From the NCBI GenBank assembly GCA_029747585.1, contig JAPEVF010000539.1:1-31387 (forward strand): 31,387 nucleotides of DNA, read 5' to 3'. Under the pieces are notes generated by a model. The model made no database searches. It was not told the origin of the DNA and saw nothing but the letters and a program-made list of their open reading frames with translations. The stretch is from Pleurotus djamor (lineage: Eukaryota > Basidiomycota > Agaricomycetes > Agaricales > Pleurotaceae). The stretch's first letter is position 1, and each line of letters opens with the position of its first letter. Below, piece after piece: positions 1 to 9,175 of this stretch. The translations under genes and the position numbers were made by a program.

Positions 1-205
1 TATTCTTCCCAATAGGTTTCACTGATTGGCCATTCTTTTAGTTATTGAAAGGCAGATGAGCTATTCCAAATTTCCAATGCAGAGGAAGGGGAAGATGAGT
101 TGTGCGGCCTCGATATCAGCCTTCATGCCTGTGGCACGTGGAGTCACATAAGTTGGGCTCGGAGCAAACCATGCTCGGCCAATAACCACCACCATCACAC
201 CCGTC

Positions 206-2338
206 ATGCAAGCATATTCGCCTAATATAGACTCACCAGCTGAACTTCCCAGTCCAAATCCCCCTACTCCCCTCAGCCAATTCAATGTAATCCGCGGCGA
301 GCCTCCAAGAGAATTCACCAGAAAGCTCATCGCAAAATTTGGCTCGCGTTACGAAGATATGGTTAGAAAATACGGAGCCGTCGAGTATATCGTTGACGTG
401 GATACCGTATGTCCCTAATGTCTACGATGGAGCTCATGAGCGGTCGCCTAACGTCCTACCTAATCCTAGCATGAAATTCATGACATACGCCCGCCCGATG
501 AATACCTCGCTCAGTCAGACCAGCTCGCCACTGAGAGGTTTCAAGGCGGGACTAGAGGTATGTCTTCGCCGACGCCGGTGTCCCTCCCCCACGCATGCCA
601 ATAATCTGAAAGTCTGACTGTTTTCCTTTCTTTTTCCTGAAATCCCAAAGATTTCCAACGGTGCAGCATCACCGCCGGTGCGCTCTCTCGCATCGCCTCT
701 GCAGAAGCACAATTTTACGCCGTCCAGTACGACCAACTCAAGTCTGAGCCCTCATTTATGCGAGAATACGTCGAGGAATCAGCTACTCATCGCCCCGAGC
801 TTATTCCTGATATCAATGGTGTCGCCCCTGACCTCGCGACCCTCCTCCGTACTCCCCGCTTTGTTGGACAGCTCTCTCGCTTCTCCATCCACAATCTGCT
901 CGTCCATTTGGGGAAGTGGCATGTAATCAGCAAATATCTGCTCGACGTCCAAGAACTCGATGACAGAAAAGGTCGCCTTGGGGCTCCTGCACGACGGAAA
1001 AAACTCATGGGATACGTCAAGCGTATGCTCACTACGGAACTCTTATCCGTAGACAAACGAGTTCGCTTTGCGATCTACTTCCATACCTGCGCGAAGGATA
1101 TATGGATGCGACTGGAGGTAATTTCAAGCATTATCTTTCCTCAGCGATGTTGTTGAATTCATCATCTTTTCTGTGTTCTTCTAGGACCATCCAGACTTCG
1201 GAGGTGCTATATTGGCTGGCCATCCCAGCAAACCGTTGGAATTCGCCACTTTCTTCTCCGAGAAAAGCCTGAATGGAGCCTTTGTACGGTTCATGTCTCC
1301 AGATGTCTCCAGAAGGATGATGAACTGGACACCACACGTCTGTCGCCAAGATCTCTTCAATTACCTCGACGCAGACCCTGCGGCATGGCAAGCGCTTGAT
1401 CCTTACCTCTCTGAACAGCTAACCCAGCTTCGGCGACTCATGGTGCGGTTTTTCCATTCTATGTTTCAGTTCTCTAATGTCCGACCCCCTGGCACCAGGA
1501 CTTTGAGGAAATGCTTGACCATCCTGAGGATGTATCTATGAGAGATGAAGACCCCCTCTTCACAGAGTTCGCGGACGCTCTTACAAAATCACAGGAAACG
1601 TTCAGCCGTATCAATCTTGAGAAACATATCAAGAATATCGAATCTTTGGAGAAGGCGAATGTTTCAAGGAAGATCTGGCGCGACATTGAGGTGAATTTCG
1701 ATCGGAAACACGGGGTTGATCCTTAAAGTGTGAGTGCACAAGTAGATTTTTTGTGCACGGTGGAGTTGAGATTTATGTTATCTCCAGTTTGTCGGGTATG
1801 AGCAGGCTGCGCCGGCTTGGAACGTTGAGGCAGTTGTTGATCTCACTACAACAAACTGTCGAAGTAGGAGTTCGTCCCCAACACCAGCTCCCATCAAACC
1901 ATACAGAGAGGTGTCCAGGGTAGCGTCGCCCGTCATCGACGAGCCGCTCATAGATCGTGGACCCAAAATCAAGACACGACCTCTAGAAAGTGAATACATC
2001 GACGGTGATGAAATCACCGAGCTCTTCTGCGGGGGCATGTCCTTTGCGATGGGCGTATGTCCAGACGCTATCCTCCTCGATTTCCCTGTCTTTCGGTTGA
2101 GCAAGAGCTCGTTCGAAGTCTTTGACAAGATATTTACCCCTGGACGAAAGGGACACGTGGATTTTACGGATTTTGCGAACGTGAGTGGCCTCTGCTCGTT
2201 GCTATTGTATATTGTATTCAAGTCCTAAACCACCATTTTCATCTCCACTCTACATTATAGGCGATGATAGAAGTAGGATTCAGCTACGACCCGAAGAGAA
2301 GTGGATCCAGAGCAACGTTCCATCCCAATCGTACGTGA
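206..2338 (+). pseudogene. Agaricomycete multi-intron protein with HicA-like C-terminal segment, 3' truncated
   Basis: Seven exons read in one continuous frame: 206-406, 470-557, 651-1117, 1185-1442, 1499-1690, 1788-2180 and 2261-2330, with introns of 56-97 bp that all have GT donors and AG acceptors. About 556 residues are encoded before the break. The start is the first ATG in frame with exon 1. The N-terminal two thirds look alpha-helical and match nothing I can name. A region of about 130 residues (exon 6) leads into exon 7, which reads AMIEVGFSYDPK and then SGSRATFHPN. From memory, this is the beginning of a module found at the C-terminus of many Agaricomycete proteins and sometimes annotated as HicA-like, normally followed by an FHxPHP motif and a short helix. 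Here the sequence after FHPN enters the 3 kb duplicated block: a GTACGT donor follows at 2331, no partner exon is visible, and read-through stops at 2336-2338. I therefore call it truncated. The family call is from memory; the exon chain is seen directly. Confidence 0.72.
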
Positions 2339-2587
2339 ATTGCCCTTCATGAAGACGGCCGTGCTAATCTCTCGTTTCCAGCTGCCCACTCTAACAAGTC
2401 GCTTTGCTGTCACAAGTAAGTTCTCGCTATACCCAGTAGGATGCGACTGCATCTCATACCCCAACTCCTTCCAGACCTCATGGAACACGGAAAACTCTGG
2501 ATCGCTGGCGCCTTTGTCAACTCGAGGCCAATCTTTCCAAGTCATATGGTTGGACAAGGGAATGGTTCGGGTTAAAGTCAGAGTCAT
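2255..2587 (-). CDS. Small hypothetical ORF at edge of duplication, copy 1
   Basis: The ORF starts at 2587 with MTLTLTRTIPL and continues through WKDWPRVDKGASDPEF. It is conserved in the second copy of the duplication (13213). A plausible intron lies inside it: a GTATGAG donor, a CTTACTT branch-like site and a GACAG acceptor about 57 bp downstream. If it is used, the product would be under 50 residues. Read through, the ORF gives 110 residues and runs antisense into exon 7 of the HicA-like gene. No family is recognised. It may be the remnant of a gene whose other end was left behind by the duplication. Coding status is uncertain. Confidence 0.22.
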   Translation of the reverse strand: MTLTLTRTIPLSNHMTWKDWPRVDKGASDPEFSVFHEVWKELGYEMQSHPTGYSENLLVTAKRLVRVGSWKREISTAVFMKGNSRTIGMERCSGSTSLRVVAESYFYHRL

Positions 2588-2748
2588 GAGTCATGAGCAC
2601 GACTTTCACTTATACGAAACCAACATTCTCAGAGATACCACAAATACTTCATTTTAATAATTCATACCGTACAGCAGCCGTATATATACATTAGCAGTCG
2701 ACTAATAATCGTTAGAACACATAGAACAAGTTGGGTGTGGGCTTGGGG

Positions 2749-3814
2749 TCAGGTAAAAACATTAAGGATGGTCTCCCAAAGCCGCTTTCTAGACTGTTCA
2801 CAGTATGTAACCAGCACCTTTTCGCAGTCCCCACAGATAGGCCATGGCGTCGCCTTCACCTGTGCCAACAGCGCCGTCCAATCTTCCATCGGCGTACACA
2901 TGTAATTCGCATTCCGCTGCAACACCGGCATCGCCCTCTTCACCCACTCCATCACAAACCCACTCCTACACGGCATAGGAGGAATATCCAACGGTGGTTC
3001 CGCAAGTTTAGCATGAAAGGAACGCAACTTGGTAATCCCCACGATGAATCGTTCCAATTCCGACGCGTTCAGCGGTGCGAGGTGATACCCCGCGGCGTCC
3101 CCTCCGAACTGCCATGTCCGCGTGCTGAGGTCGTAGAAGAGGGGGGCAAGGAGGTCGGGGGGCGTGTAGTTGCAGTCTCGGAGGAGTGCGATGACACTTG
3201 CTGGGTGAACGATGACGTCCTCCGCCCCTAGACCTACACGGGCCATGTAACGAGCGGAGAAGGAGGCAATTTTCGCGAGTTGTTGTTCGTATGATGAGGG
3301 CCACTCTTGATGGAGTCGTTCCAGAAGGAGTTTTCGAACGCGGTCGACGCGGTATTTGGTGGTAACGCGTAGGAAACCAGCGAACGAAGGGAAAGTTTCG
3401 ACGTTCAGTTCGTCGGGGATGTTTATGTGACTAGTATACATTTCTTGTTAGTAAAAGGGGACGATGAAGAAGGAAGCAAACTCACAAGCCATCATAAAGG
3501 GTTCTCAGCAACCCGACCATATCATCCATATCATCCTCGACCTCAACAAGGAAACAATCCCTAAACTTCACCGGGAACGGCGCAGAAGCAGCTCTATCCA
3601 AGATATTCTCGAAGACTGGCGAATGCTTCGACAATAACGACCTATGGACGCGAAATATCGTTGTACAAGCTCTGCATTTCAAAATGACATTTCCGTCGTC
3701 AAAGTATAACTCTGGATGGTTCGTGTAGTTGCGACTTTCGAGTTCACGAGCAGCTTCTCTTTCATATTCAACGCGAGGTCGTTTGCGGTCGACTTGCTCA
3801 TCGGGGATGTTCAT
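2749..3814 (-). CDS. BTB/POZ domain protein, copy 1 (intact)
   Basis: Two exons, 3814-3486 and 3430-2749, are separated by a 55 bp intron (GTGAGT donor, TTACTAAC branch, TACTAG acceptor) and join in phase to give 336 residues. The chosen start opens MNIPDEQVDRKRP; a longer in-frame start at 3850 is possible. Residues about 33-150 form a BTB/POZ fold typical of fungal proteins: an FDDGNVILKC strand, then a TIFRVHRSLL stretch followed by SPVFENIL, the usual signature after the first strand. Exon 2 carries INIPDELNVETF and a helical C-terminal half with no recognised DNA-binding, Kelch or MATH domain. BTB proteins dimerise and often act as Cullin-3 adaptors, but in fungi this large group has no assigned role. 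The neighbouring gene at 4469 lies upstream on the same strand, 225 bp away. A near-identical but frameshifted copy lies at 13375-14441. Confidence 0.86.
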
Positions 3815-4039
3815 GTTATGGTTGAAAAGAAAGGACGAAAGAAAGTACAAAGGGAAACGCCAACTGTTCTACGCCTGCCCTAAACAATCTCCTATCAACA
3901 GCCCCTGAAGATCTTTCAGCATCGAATCCTGGACGAGCAAAACATCAGCCATCCCTTTTTACGGATTAAAGTGATCAAAAGAAACGCAGAAGTAGCTCAC
4001 CGATTTCTTCCTTCTCCTGCACGTTCAACGTGCAATCCT

Positions 4040-4469
4040 TCAAGACTTATCGGCAATGGGGAAGTCCTTCCCTGTCATCTTCTTATACTGATCGCGTATC
4101 GCATCGGAGATAGCTTCATCCTTCGCCTGCTCAACCGCAGATTCGTTACTCTGATCTCCCTGTTTGAAGACGTGTTCTTGAACGTAATCCACAGCTGATA
4201 GTGCGGTTTAGCTTAAGAGACTGAACACCAGATGTTTGCTATCTAGCCACCTTTATCGAGTCCATCTACACCAACGACGCGTTTTCGATTAGTCCAGCAG
4301 CATCCTAGGATGAACCATTGACCCAGGACGTACCTTCTTTGTTCTCACCCTTCTTCCCTCCTCCCATAACGTTGTTCAACAGACCCATAACGTTGACTCC
4401 ATCGCCATCCTCCTTCTTCTGGCCGTCGGAACTGCCGCTGTTCTCTGTGAATTTCTTGATAAAATCCAT
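4040..4469 (-). CDS. Small conserved fungal hydrophilic protein, copy 1
   Basis: Three exons, 4469-4334, 4265-4251 (a 15-nt microexon) and 4194-4040, join in phase to give 101 residues. The start MDFIKKFTENSG is followed by an acidic and glycine-rich linker. The microexon encodes DGLDK. Exon 3 carries the conserved block VDYVQEHVFKQGDQSNESA, then EQAKDEAISDAIRDQYKK, and ends near KDFPIADKS. I recognise this C-terminal block as that of a widespread family of roughly 90-110-residue, glycine-rich, highly charged fungal proteins. They lack a firm function and are sometimes linked to stress or DNA-damage annotations. No membrane segment or signal peptide is visible. Intron 2 has a weak donor (GTGGCT). 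The gene is duplicated intact at 14667-15096. Confidence 0.86.
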
Positions 4470-4479
4470 AGGTAATGAA

Positions 4480-5288
4480 CGTGAATTTGAACGATGGGAA
4501 GGGTGAGCGATTTGCGATAAGGGTTTGAAGAGATGAAGAGTTGGAAAAGCTGTTGAGGTGGCGGTGGTGGTGGCGGGGAGCCGAACTAGACATGTCCAGG
4601 GGGTGATAGGGGTGACGAGGTGGTAAGCTTGAAGTCGGGAACTTGCGCCTCACAGTTCAGTAGCCTTGTGGTTGATATGTTGACTATGGATCAAAAGTCA
4701 ATGCCAACTCTCTGCTTTGAAGGTAGGGAAACCCTCGTCGCCAATTTTTTCTTTGAATCTAGTAAGTAAGGAGGGTTTCTTAGGAGCTATTTAGGAGCTG
4801 AAGAGGTTCTACTCGCATCGTTTTTCTGTTCGAGTTCTCGCGTCTCACTGAGCATGGGCGGTGTCTACAGTGCGATTAGACCTCGAAATGAGCTGGTATA
4901 TCTTAATGCGACGGGCCGTGATAGAATCCAAGAATAAACACCAGTGTCAACGAAGCAAGGAAGATAACACTTCCCCCACTCCCTTCCTTTTCACCTACGT
5001 CCACCCGTGAGTATACACTTATCTGTGTACTTCCATGCTTGCCTTGGTCTTCGGATTCGTCCATTCATCCTATTATACTCACAGAAAAATTCCCTCTAGC
5101 CATTCTCAGCTTGTTATCTAGCATCCTGGTGCGTTACATACTAGTAGACAAGACATCAGAGTACCATCCAACAAACATCACCACCACGACATCAACGGTA
5201 CCCGTCTATACAAACGTCAATCGAGTCTACTCTACCACTCTACCTCACCGAAAATGGAGAATCGTGTGAGGAGCAAGGGCAAGTGCAA
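4480..5288. other. Intergenic stretch upstream of small conserved gene
   Basis: This region lies between the start of the minus-strand gene at 4469 and the tRNA fragment. It holds GGTGG-type simple runs at 4557-4580 and a 27-codon ORF at 4853-4936 beginning MGGVYSAIRPRN, which I do not call as a gene. Positions 4680-5030 appear identical to the second copy, while 5060-5240 is diverged. No convincing gene was seen. Confidence 0.5.
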
Positions 5289-5360
5289 GCATCAATGGGG
5301 TAGTGGTAACCTGGGTCGTTGCCATCTGTATGTAGATCGTTGCTTCGACCCGCCGCGAGT
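5289..5360 (+). pseudogene. 3'-truncated tRNA-Gly(GCC)
   Basis: The first 72 nt match the intact tRNA at 15921-16011: acceptor strand GCATCAA, D arm, anticodon stem GGTCG, loop TTGCCA, a 20-nt intron, CGACC, and the 5' half of the T arm. The match stops after GCGAGT. The T loop, the 3' T stem and the acceptor 3' strand (TTGATGC) are missing, replaced by ACGCCTGCCC. Without the B box and acceptor pairing it cannot make a tRNA. Confidence 0.92.
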
Positions 5361-6179
5361 ACGCCTGCCCCTCACCACTTCCCTGTCATCCTCATCCATC
5401 CCTCTTCTGTCTCCGTTGCTTCCTCCGTCCTGCTCGACTTGCCGCTCGTTTTGCCCTCCAGCTTTCCCACGTTGTCCATGTTCAACACGAACCACGACCA
5501 CCAACACCTCGCATTTCCTCTCTCCACGCCATCAACACACACGATGCTCGACCCTCCAACATCCCCAATCTCCCTCTTCCACGCATCCATCCACCACCGC
5601 CAGCATCTTTGAAGGAAATGATAGAGTCTTGGAGATGGATGAAAATTGATTTCGGTGAGTACTATACATGTTTCGGTGTCGAGTTCTAACTCATCGTATA
5701 TATAGGCTCACTGCTGGACCTTCTCCGTTCGCTCCCCCATCCCCTCGATCCCGAACCATACACAAACGCTCTCGACGACCGCCTATATGCAAGACCCATC
5801 TATCCCTCGACTTAGCACGACTGTACCCACACAAGCACGAGTAGAACAAACTCACCAAAGGTTTGAAAAAACTTCACCAACAACATCAAAGCTCGCCACG
5901 ACCACGAAAATGGGGAAAATGCAAAAATAAAAATTTCACCCTCCGGAAACGATTCTTCGACGACTCGGCCACTACTTGCCCGTCCCTTTCGAAAACTTGG
6001 GAAAACGTACCCTGGACACGTCGCTACAAGGCCCTATGGTTGCTGGTCAAGGGTGTTTCGATGCGGAGGAGTTATTGACCAAGGTGTCCTGGAAGGGAGG
6101 GTCAGCATGGAATAGGTCAAACGGACAAAGGTAGGTCTGTATATCACTCGATAAGTACTCACACATGTCTTCCATACCC
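5361..6179. other. Pyrimidine-rich, intron-containing stretch, unresolved
   Basis: The stretch is C/T-rich on the plus strand, with more than one open frame over 5361-5620. A canonical plus-strand intron lies at 5655-5705 (GTGAGT donor, TTCTAAC branch, TATATAG acceptor). One frame stays open across it, from KEMIESWRW to LDDRLYARP, and stops at 5814-5816. I recognise no family and cannot fix a start. It could be the 3' part of a small plus-strand gene. Confidence 0.25.
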
Positions 6180-7420
6180 TCAATACACCTTTTCCCTTCG
6201 ATCTTTTGAGTGCCCGAGTGATTTTTCGAGTTTGCGCTTCGGAGGGTGGGTCATGGGTACCATACTAACACCTTCATTCAGCCTCTCGTGAACACAGTCA
6301 AAGATGCTCAAACAACATACCTTTGATGCGCCGCAACTCCCGAGCCGAACGGATAACGTCCAAACGAGATACTCGGTCATCTACGCGGGGAGGGGGGAAA
6401 ATCAAAAAATCGAAAAATTGTGAGTAGCAAGCGTACTAACAGGCATGAATCAACTCACATATGTTTCGTATAGGTTGTCCAATTGTATCCCCGGCGTTCA
6501 TCCGGCGTTTCCAGCAGTTTTTGAATTTTCGACCAAGGGAGCCGACTCACTGTCGAAATATTGAGTTCTGGATGTAGCCTGTCGTAAACTCGGCCAGAGG
6601 TGACGACATCATCTACGACCATGGGCGTGTACTTTGATTCGGCCAGCGTTTCGTCCTTGTTGAGTTATTCAAGATTTCCTGGACGGTCGCGAGGAAAACA
6701 TAAGGTTATTCTGTTTCACATCATGTCAGCGTGTTGTAACCATCACCAAACGACTCACAGATTGCTTACCTCCGAGGTACAACAAGAACCGAAGAGATCC
6801 ATCAAGATTTGAGCGCGAAAATCGAAAATTTGCAGATTCTCAGCGGGAAGAACAGACCTGGGTGGAATTTGGAAAACTCATGTCAGGGCTTCGGGGGTGC
6901 GGGAGGTCATACGCGAACGACATACCATCAAGGTTATATCGTTCGATTTCGGCCCTGCAGAGTCGTTGGAGTAGCATCGACCTCGGTGACCTGGGGGAGG
7001 TAAACACGAAATGTCAGCATAGGTGAGTCAGTATTCGCTTCCAGAGCTTCGAAATCACTTACAAAGTAACAGTAGAGTCTACCCATCGTTTCTACGGCGT
7101 CCCTGGGGCGTCTCTCTGAGGTTTAAAATTTCGGACCATGGGGACGTTCCATGGGTCGAAATTTCGAAATCTCGATGTATCGTCTCAAAACCTCGGGCAT
7201 AGGCGCGCTAATACCCTATGATCTCGGAGGTATGATTGCATTTGCCCAGCGTTTCGTTTTTCGCCGGGAAATCAAGATTTTCGACCCCGTCACCAGCCGA
7301 CTGCTCGCTAACATCATCAAATCCGACGTCAGCCATCCAGAAACGATATACAAAGATGCACAAACGACGCACCGTCCAAGGAACACCCAAACCGAACCGA
7401 TACAACAAGTTCTCCACCCG
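6180..7420 (-). pseudogene. Decayed relative of the 8834-7960 gene (exon-like blocks)
   Basis: On the minus strand a series of exon-like blocks is separated by intron-like sequence with CTGACAT branch motifs. A block around 7300-7240 reads GVENLDFPAKNETL. One at about 6845-6770 reads PAENLQIFDFRAQILMDLF. One at 6665-6459 is fully open, reads DETLAESKYTPM and GRVYDRLHPELN, and ends in a GTGAGT donor. One at 6380-6320 reads MTEYLVWTLSVRLG. IFDF and DETL parallel the EIFDF and KGDTLL segments of the neighbouring gene. In-frame stops and phase conflicts prevented assembly of one product, so I treat it as a degenerate paralogue. Confidence 0.35.
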
Positions 7421-7959
7421 GCATCAAGAATTCTGGCCCTGGAGATGAAAAAATCAAAAAGCAAAGATACATCGGTGAGTATTCAATGAACCTTGTCAAA
7501 CTGGCTTACCTCTTACTCAATGACCCTTAGGGATCGTTCTCCTGGCGCTAGTTCTGCCGTATTCGGTCGTTCTGGCAAGTCGGCGCGAGGAGGTGGTCCA
7601 TGGGTCAAATATCAGGAACCGCTCGTAGCCTCCTGAAAACTCGGTCCGGGGGTCGCCCATAGCCTACGAACAAGGAACTACATTGATCGTGGGGCGTTGA
7701 TTCGTGGTTGGACCGTTATTCGTCATTTTCGGACGGGTATGGGACAAATCTTCAAGAAAACACTTGAAGATGGACGATTAGCCTCAAATCAAACGATTAT
7801 AAACGGACAGACGTGACTCACCATCGATCTGCCGTACGATTTGGACGAGTCCTTTCAGGGTTTCGGGTGGAAAAGCAAGAATCTCCCCCGGAAAGTGGGG
7901 AAAACATGAACTATCGAAAAGGTGAGTAGATCGTTCTGGAAACGTAATGTCATGACTTA
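7421..7959. other. No gene resolved
   Basis: Contains fragments resembling the repeats of the adjacent minus-strand gene, such as a DRVFRRL reading at 7646-7626. An intron-like plus-strand segment at 7921-7983 overlaps the end of the opposite-strand gene. No continuous coding chain was found. Confidence 0.3.
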
Positions 7960-8834
7960 CTAATGATCTGATATGACTTCTAGATCGTTTACGCGGCGAG
8001 TATTACGTTCGTTTGGGCTGGGGAAGTGTTTCGGCGTGAAGGAGAGGAAGGGAGCCTCAGCTTTGAAAACGAATACCAACGCTTCGTAAACTCGGCCCTG
8101 GATGCGGTAATAGTATCGTAACGTGGGGGAATTAGATTTGTACGTCGATGTGTTGAACTTGTTTGGGAATTCCAATTTTTCAGATGACGCGCGAAGTGAT
8201 TTCGTTCTAGAACAACAAACATTGCAGTCAGCCGTTCATAAACTCGGGTGAAGAATCTAGTACCACGTACCTCTCAGGAAAACGTGACCGCATCTGTCTG
8301 CGTACACGTCTCATGGAGAAATCGAAAATTTCGCTCCGGGGATGAAAAACGAAATGACTAGCCAAGATCTTGTTCTCAGCTTTCGCAAACGGTGTCAACG
8401 CTCAGTCAGAGACGTACCATGTCCGGGATGTGAGTGGCATTGAGCAGCGTATCGCCCTTGACGAAGACTTCAATGATTTGCATTTTCGGGTAAATTTGGG
8501 ATTTTGTCACGGAACGCTTTGAAAACTTATGTCAGCTCTTTGTAGATCTCAGGAACGATGCACGTAGGGCTTACCCTTTGTATCCTGGCCATTTCCAACC
8601 GCTCTGCTGGGTCATGGAGAGGAGGACAAAGAATCTATGGAGCGCGGAGGAAGCACAAATGTAAGTAAGTAAACCATTTTGGGCATGAAATGAGCAGCTT
8701 ACCTCATGGACCAGGTGGAGGTGTAGGCAGATGGAGTAAGCGCACTCGAGATCGTTGGAGAGGTCCGCGAGAGTGCAGAGTTTTCGGCGGAAAAGTGAAC
8801 ACTTGAGGAATGAGCGGATTTCGGGGGTAAGCAT
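7960..8834 (-). CDS. Multi-exon hypothetical protein, family unknown
   Basis: Six exons chain in phase: 8834-8703, 8634-8575, 8516-8418, 8368-8271 and 8206-7960 carry the coding sequence from an ATG at 8834, with possible additional 5' exons upstream. Introns are 49-68 bp with GTAAGC or GTACGT donors, CTGAC branches and AG acceptors. The last exon alone keeps 82 codons open to a TAG. The predicted core is 211 residues, starting MLTPEIRSFLKCSLF and passing through LADLSNDLECAY, KGDTLLNATHIPDM, EIFDFSMRRVRRQM and GRVYEALVFVFK. It is basic and rich in serine and arginine, with no signal peptide or membrane helix. I do not recognise the family. That five introns splice without breaking frame is the main support. 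Similar blocks recur downstream (6180-7420) and upstream (about 9030), implying a locally repeated gene. Confidence 0.42.
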
Positions 8835-9175
8835 CCGTTTGCGTCAAGTCTTTATGTCAGCTCCTTTAGGAATATCAGGAACAAACCTTCTGAAGCTTAC
8901 CTGCAAGGTCGCGAAGAGGTCCTGAGGACGGAGACAAAGGATCGAGGGGGGGGGAGGAAAGAAGTGAGTATGACTATTTTGGGAACGAGATCACAAGGGG
9001 CTTACCCGATCGAAGTCCATGCCTAGGGTCGAGGTGTAGGCAGATGGGGATGAGTGGATGTATTCGAGGTCGTTGGTGAGGTTGCGAGAGCTGTCACCAC
9101 ACGGAAAAGCGAAGTGAGTACAATCTGAAAATGGACAATGAAGTCATAACTCACCGAGACTAGGCAGATGGGGAT
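8703..9175 (-). repeat. Diverged tandem exon repeats, period about 316 bp
   Basis: The plus-strand text AGGTGTAGGCAGATGG occurs at about 8718 and again at about 9034. Each time it is followed by a CTCGAGATCGTTGG or TTCGAGGTCGTTGG variant and then a GGAAAAG segment. A third partial copy (TAGGCAGATGGGGATGAGT) is at about 9161. The unit includes exon plus flanking intron sequence. Confidence 0.6.

Larger units (their letters stand above)
2318..5360. repeat. Left copy of 3 kb segmental duplication
   Basis: This stretch matches 12979-15992 in direct orientation. Strong identity begins at the GACGGCC at 2354 (13001 in the other copy). A shared 13-mer (TTCCATCCCAATC, at 2318 and 12979) suggests that homology reaches slightly further left. 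The coordinate offset is 10647 before a 21 bp indel at about 2440, then 10626, then 10627 after a one-base difference in a G run. Identity ends abruptly at 5360, inside a tRNA-Gly T loop. Most of the block differs by about 1%, but 5060-5240 is clearly more diverged. Confidence 0.97.

Noticed and set aside
4345..4653. 102-codon minus-strand ORF overlapping the small conserved gene
   Set aside because: It is an out-of-frame shadow; the real gene starts at 4469 in another frame.
4853..4936. 27-codon ORF beginning MGGVYS, identical in both copies
   Set aside because: Too short. Its conservation is explained by the low divergence of the whole block.
7921..7983. Plus-strand intron with GTGAGT donor, ACTAAT and TTCTAG
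   Set aside because: It overlaps the last exon of the opposite-strand gene, and no in-frame plus-strand exons flank it.
8229..8249. TRVYERL reading on the minus strand, similar to the GRVY repeats
   Set aside because: In the best exon chain it lies within the 64 bp intron 8270-8207. It shows shared ancestry of the DNA but is not coding here.
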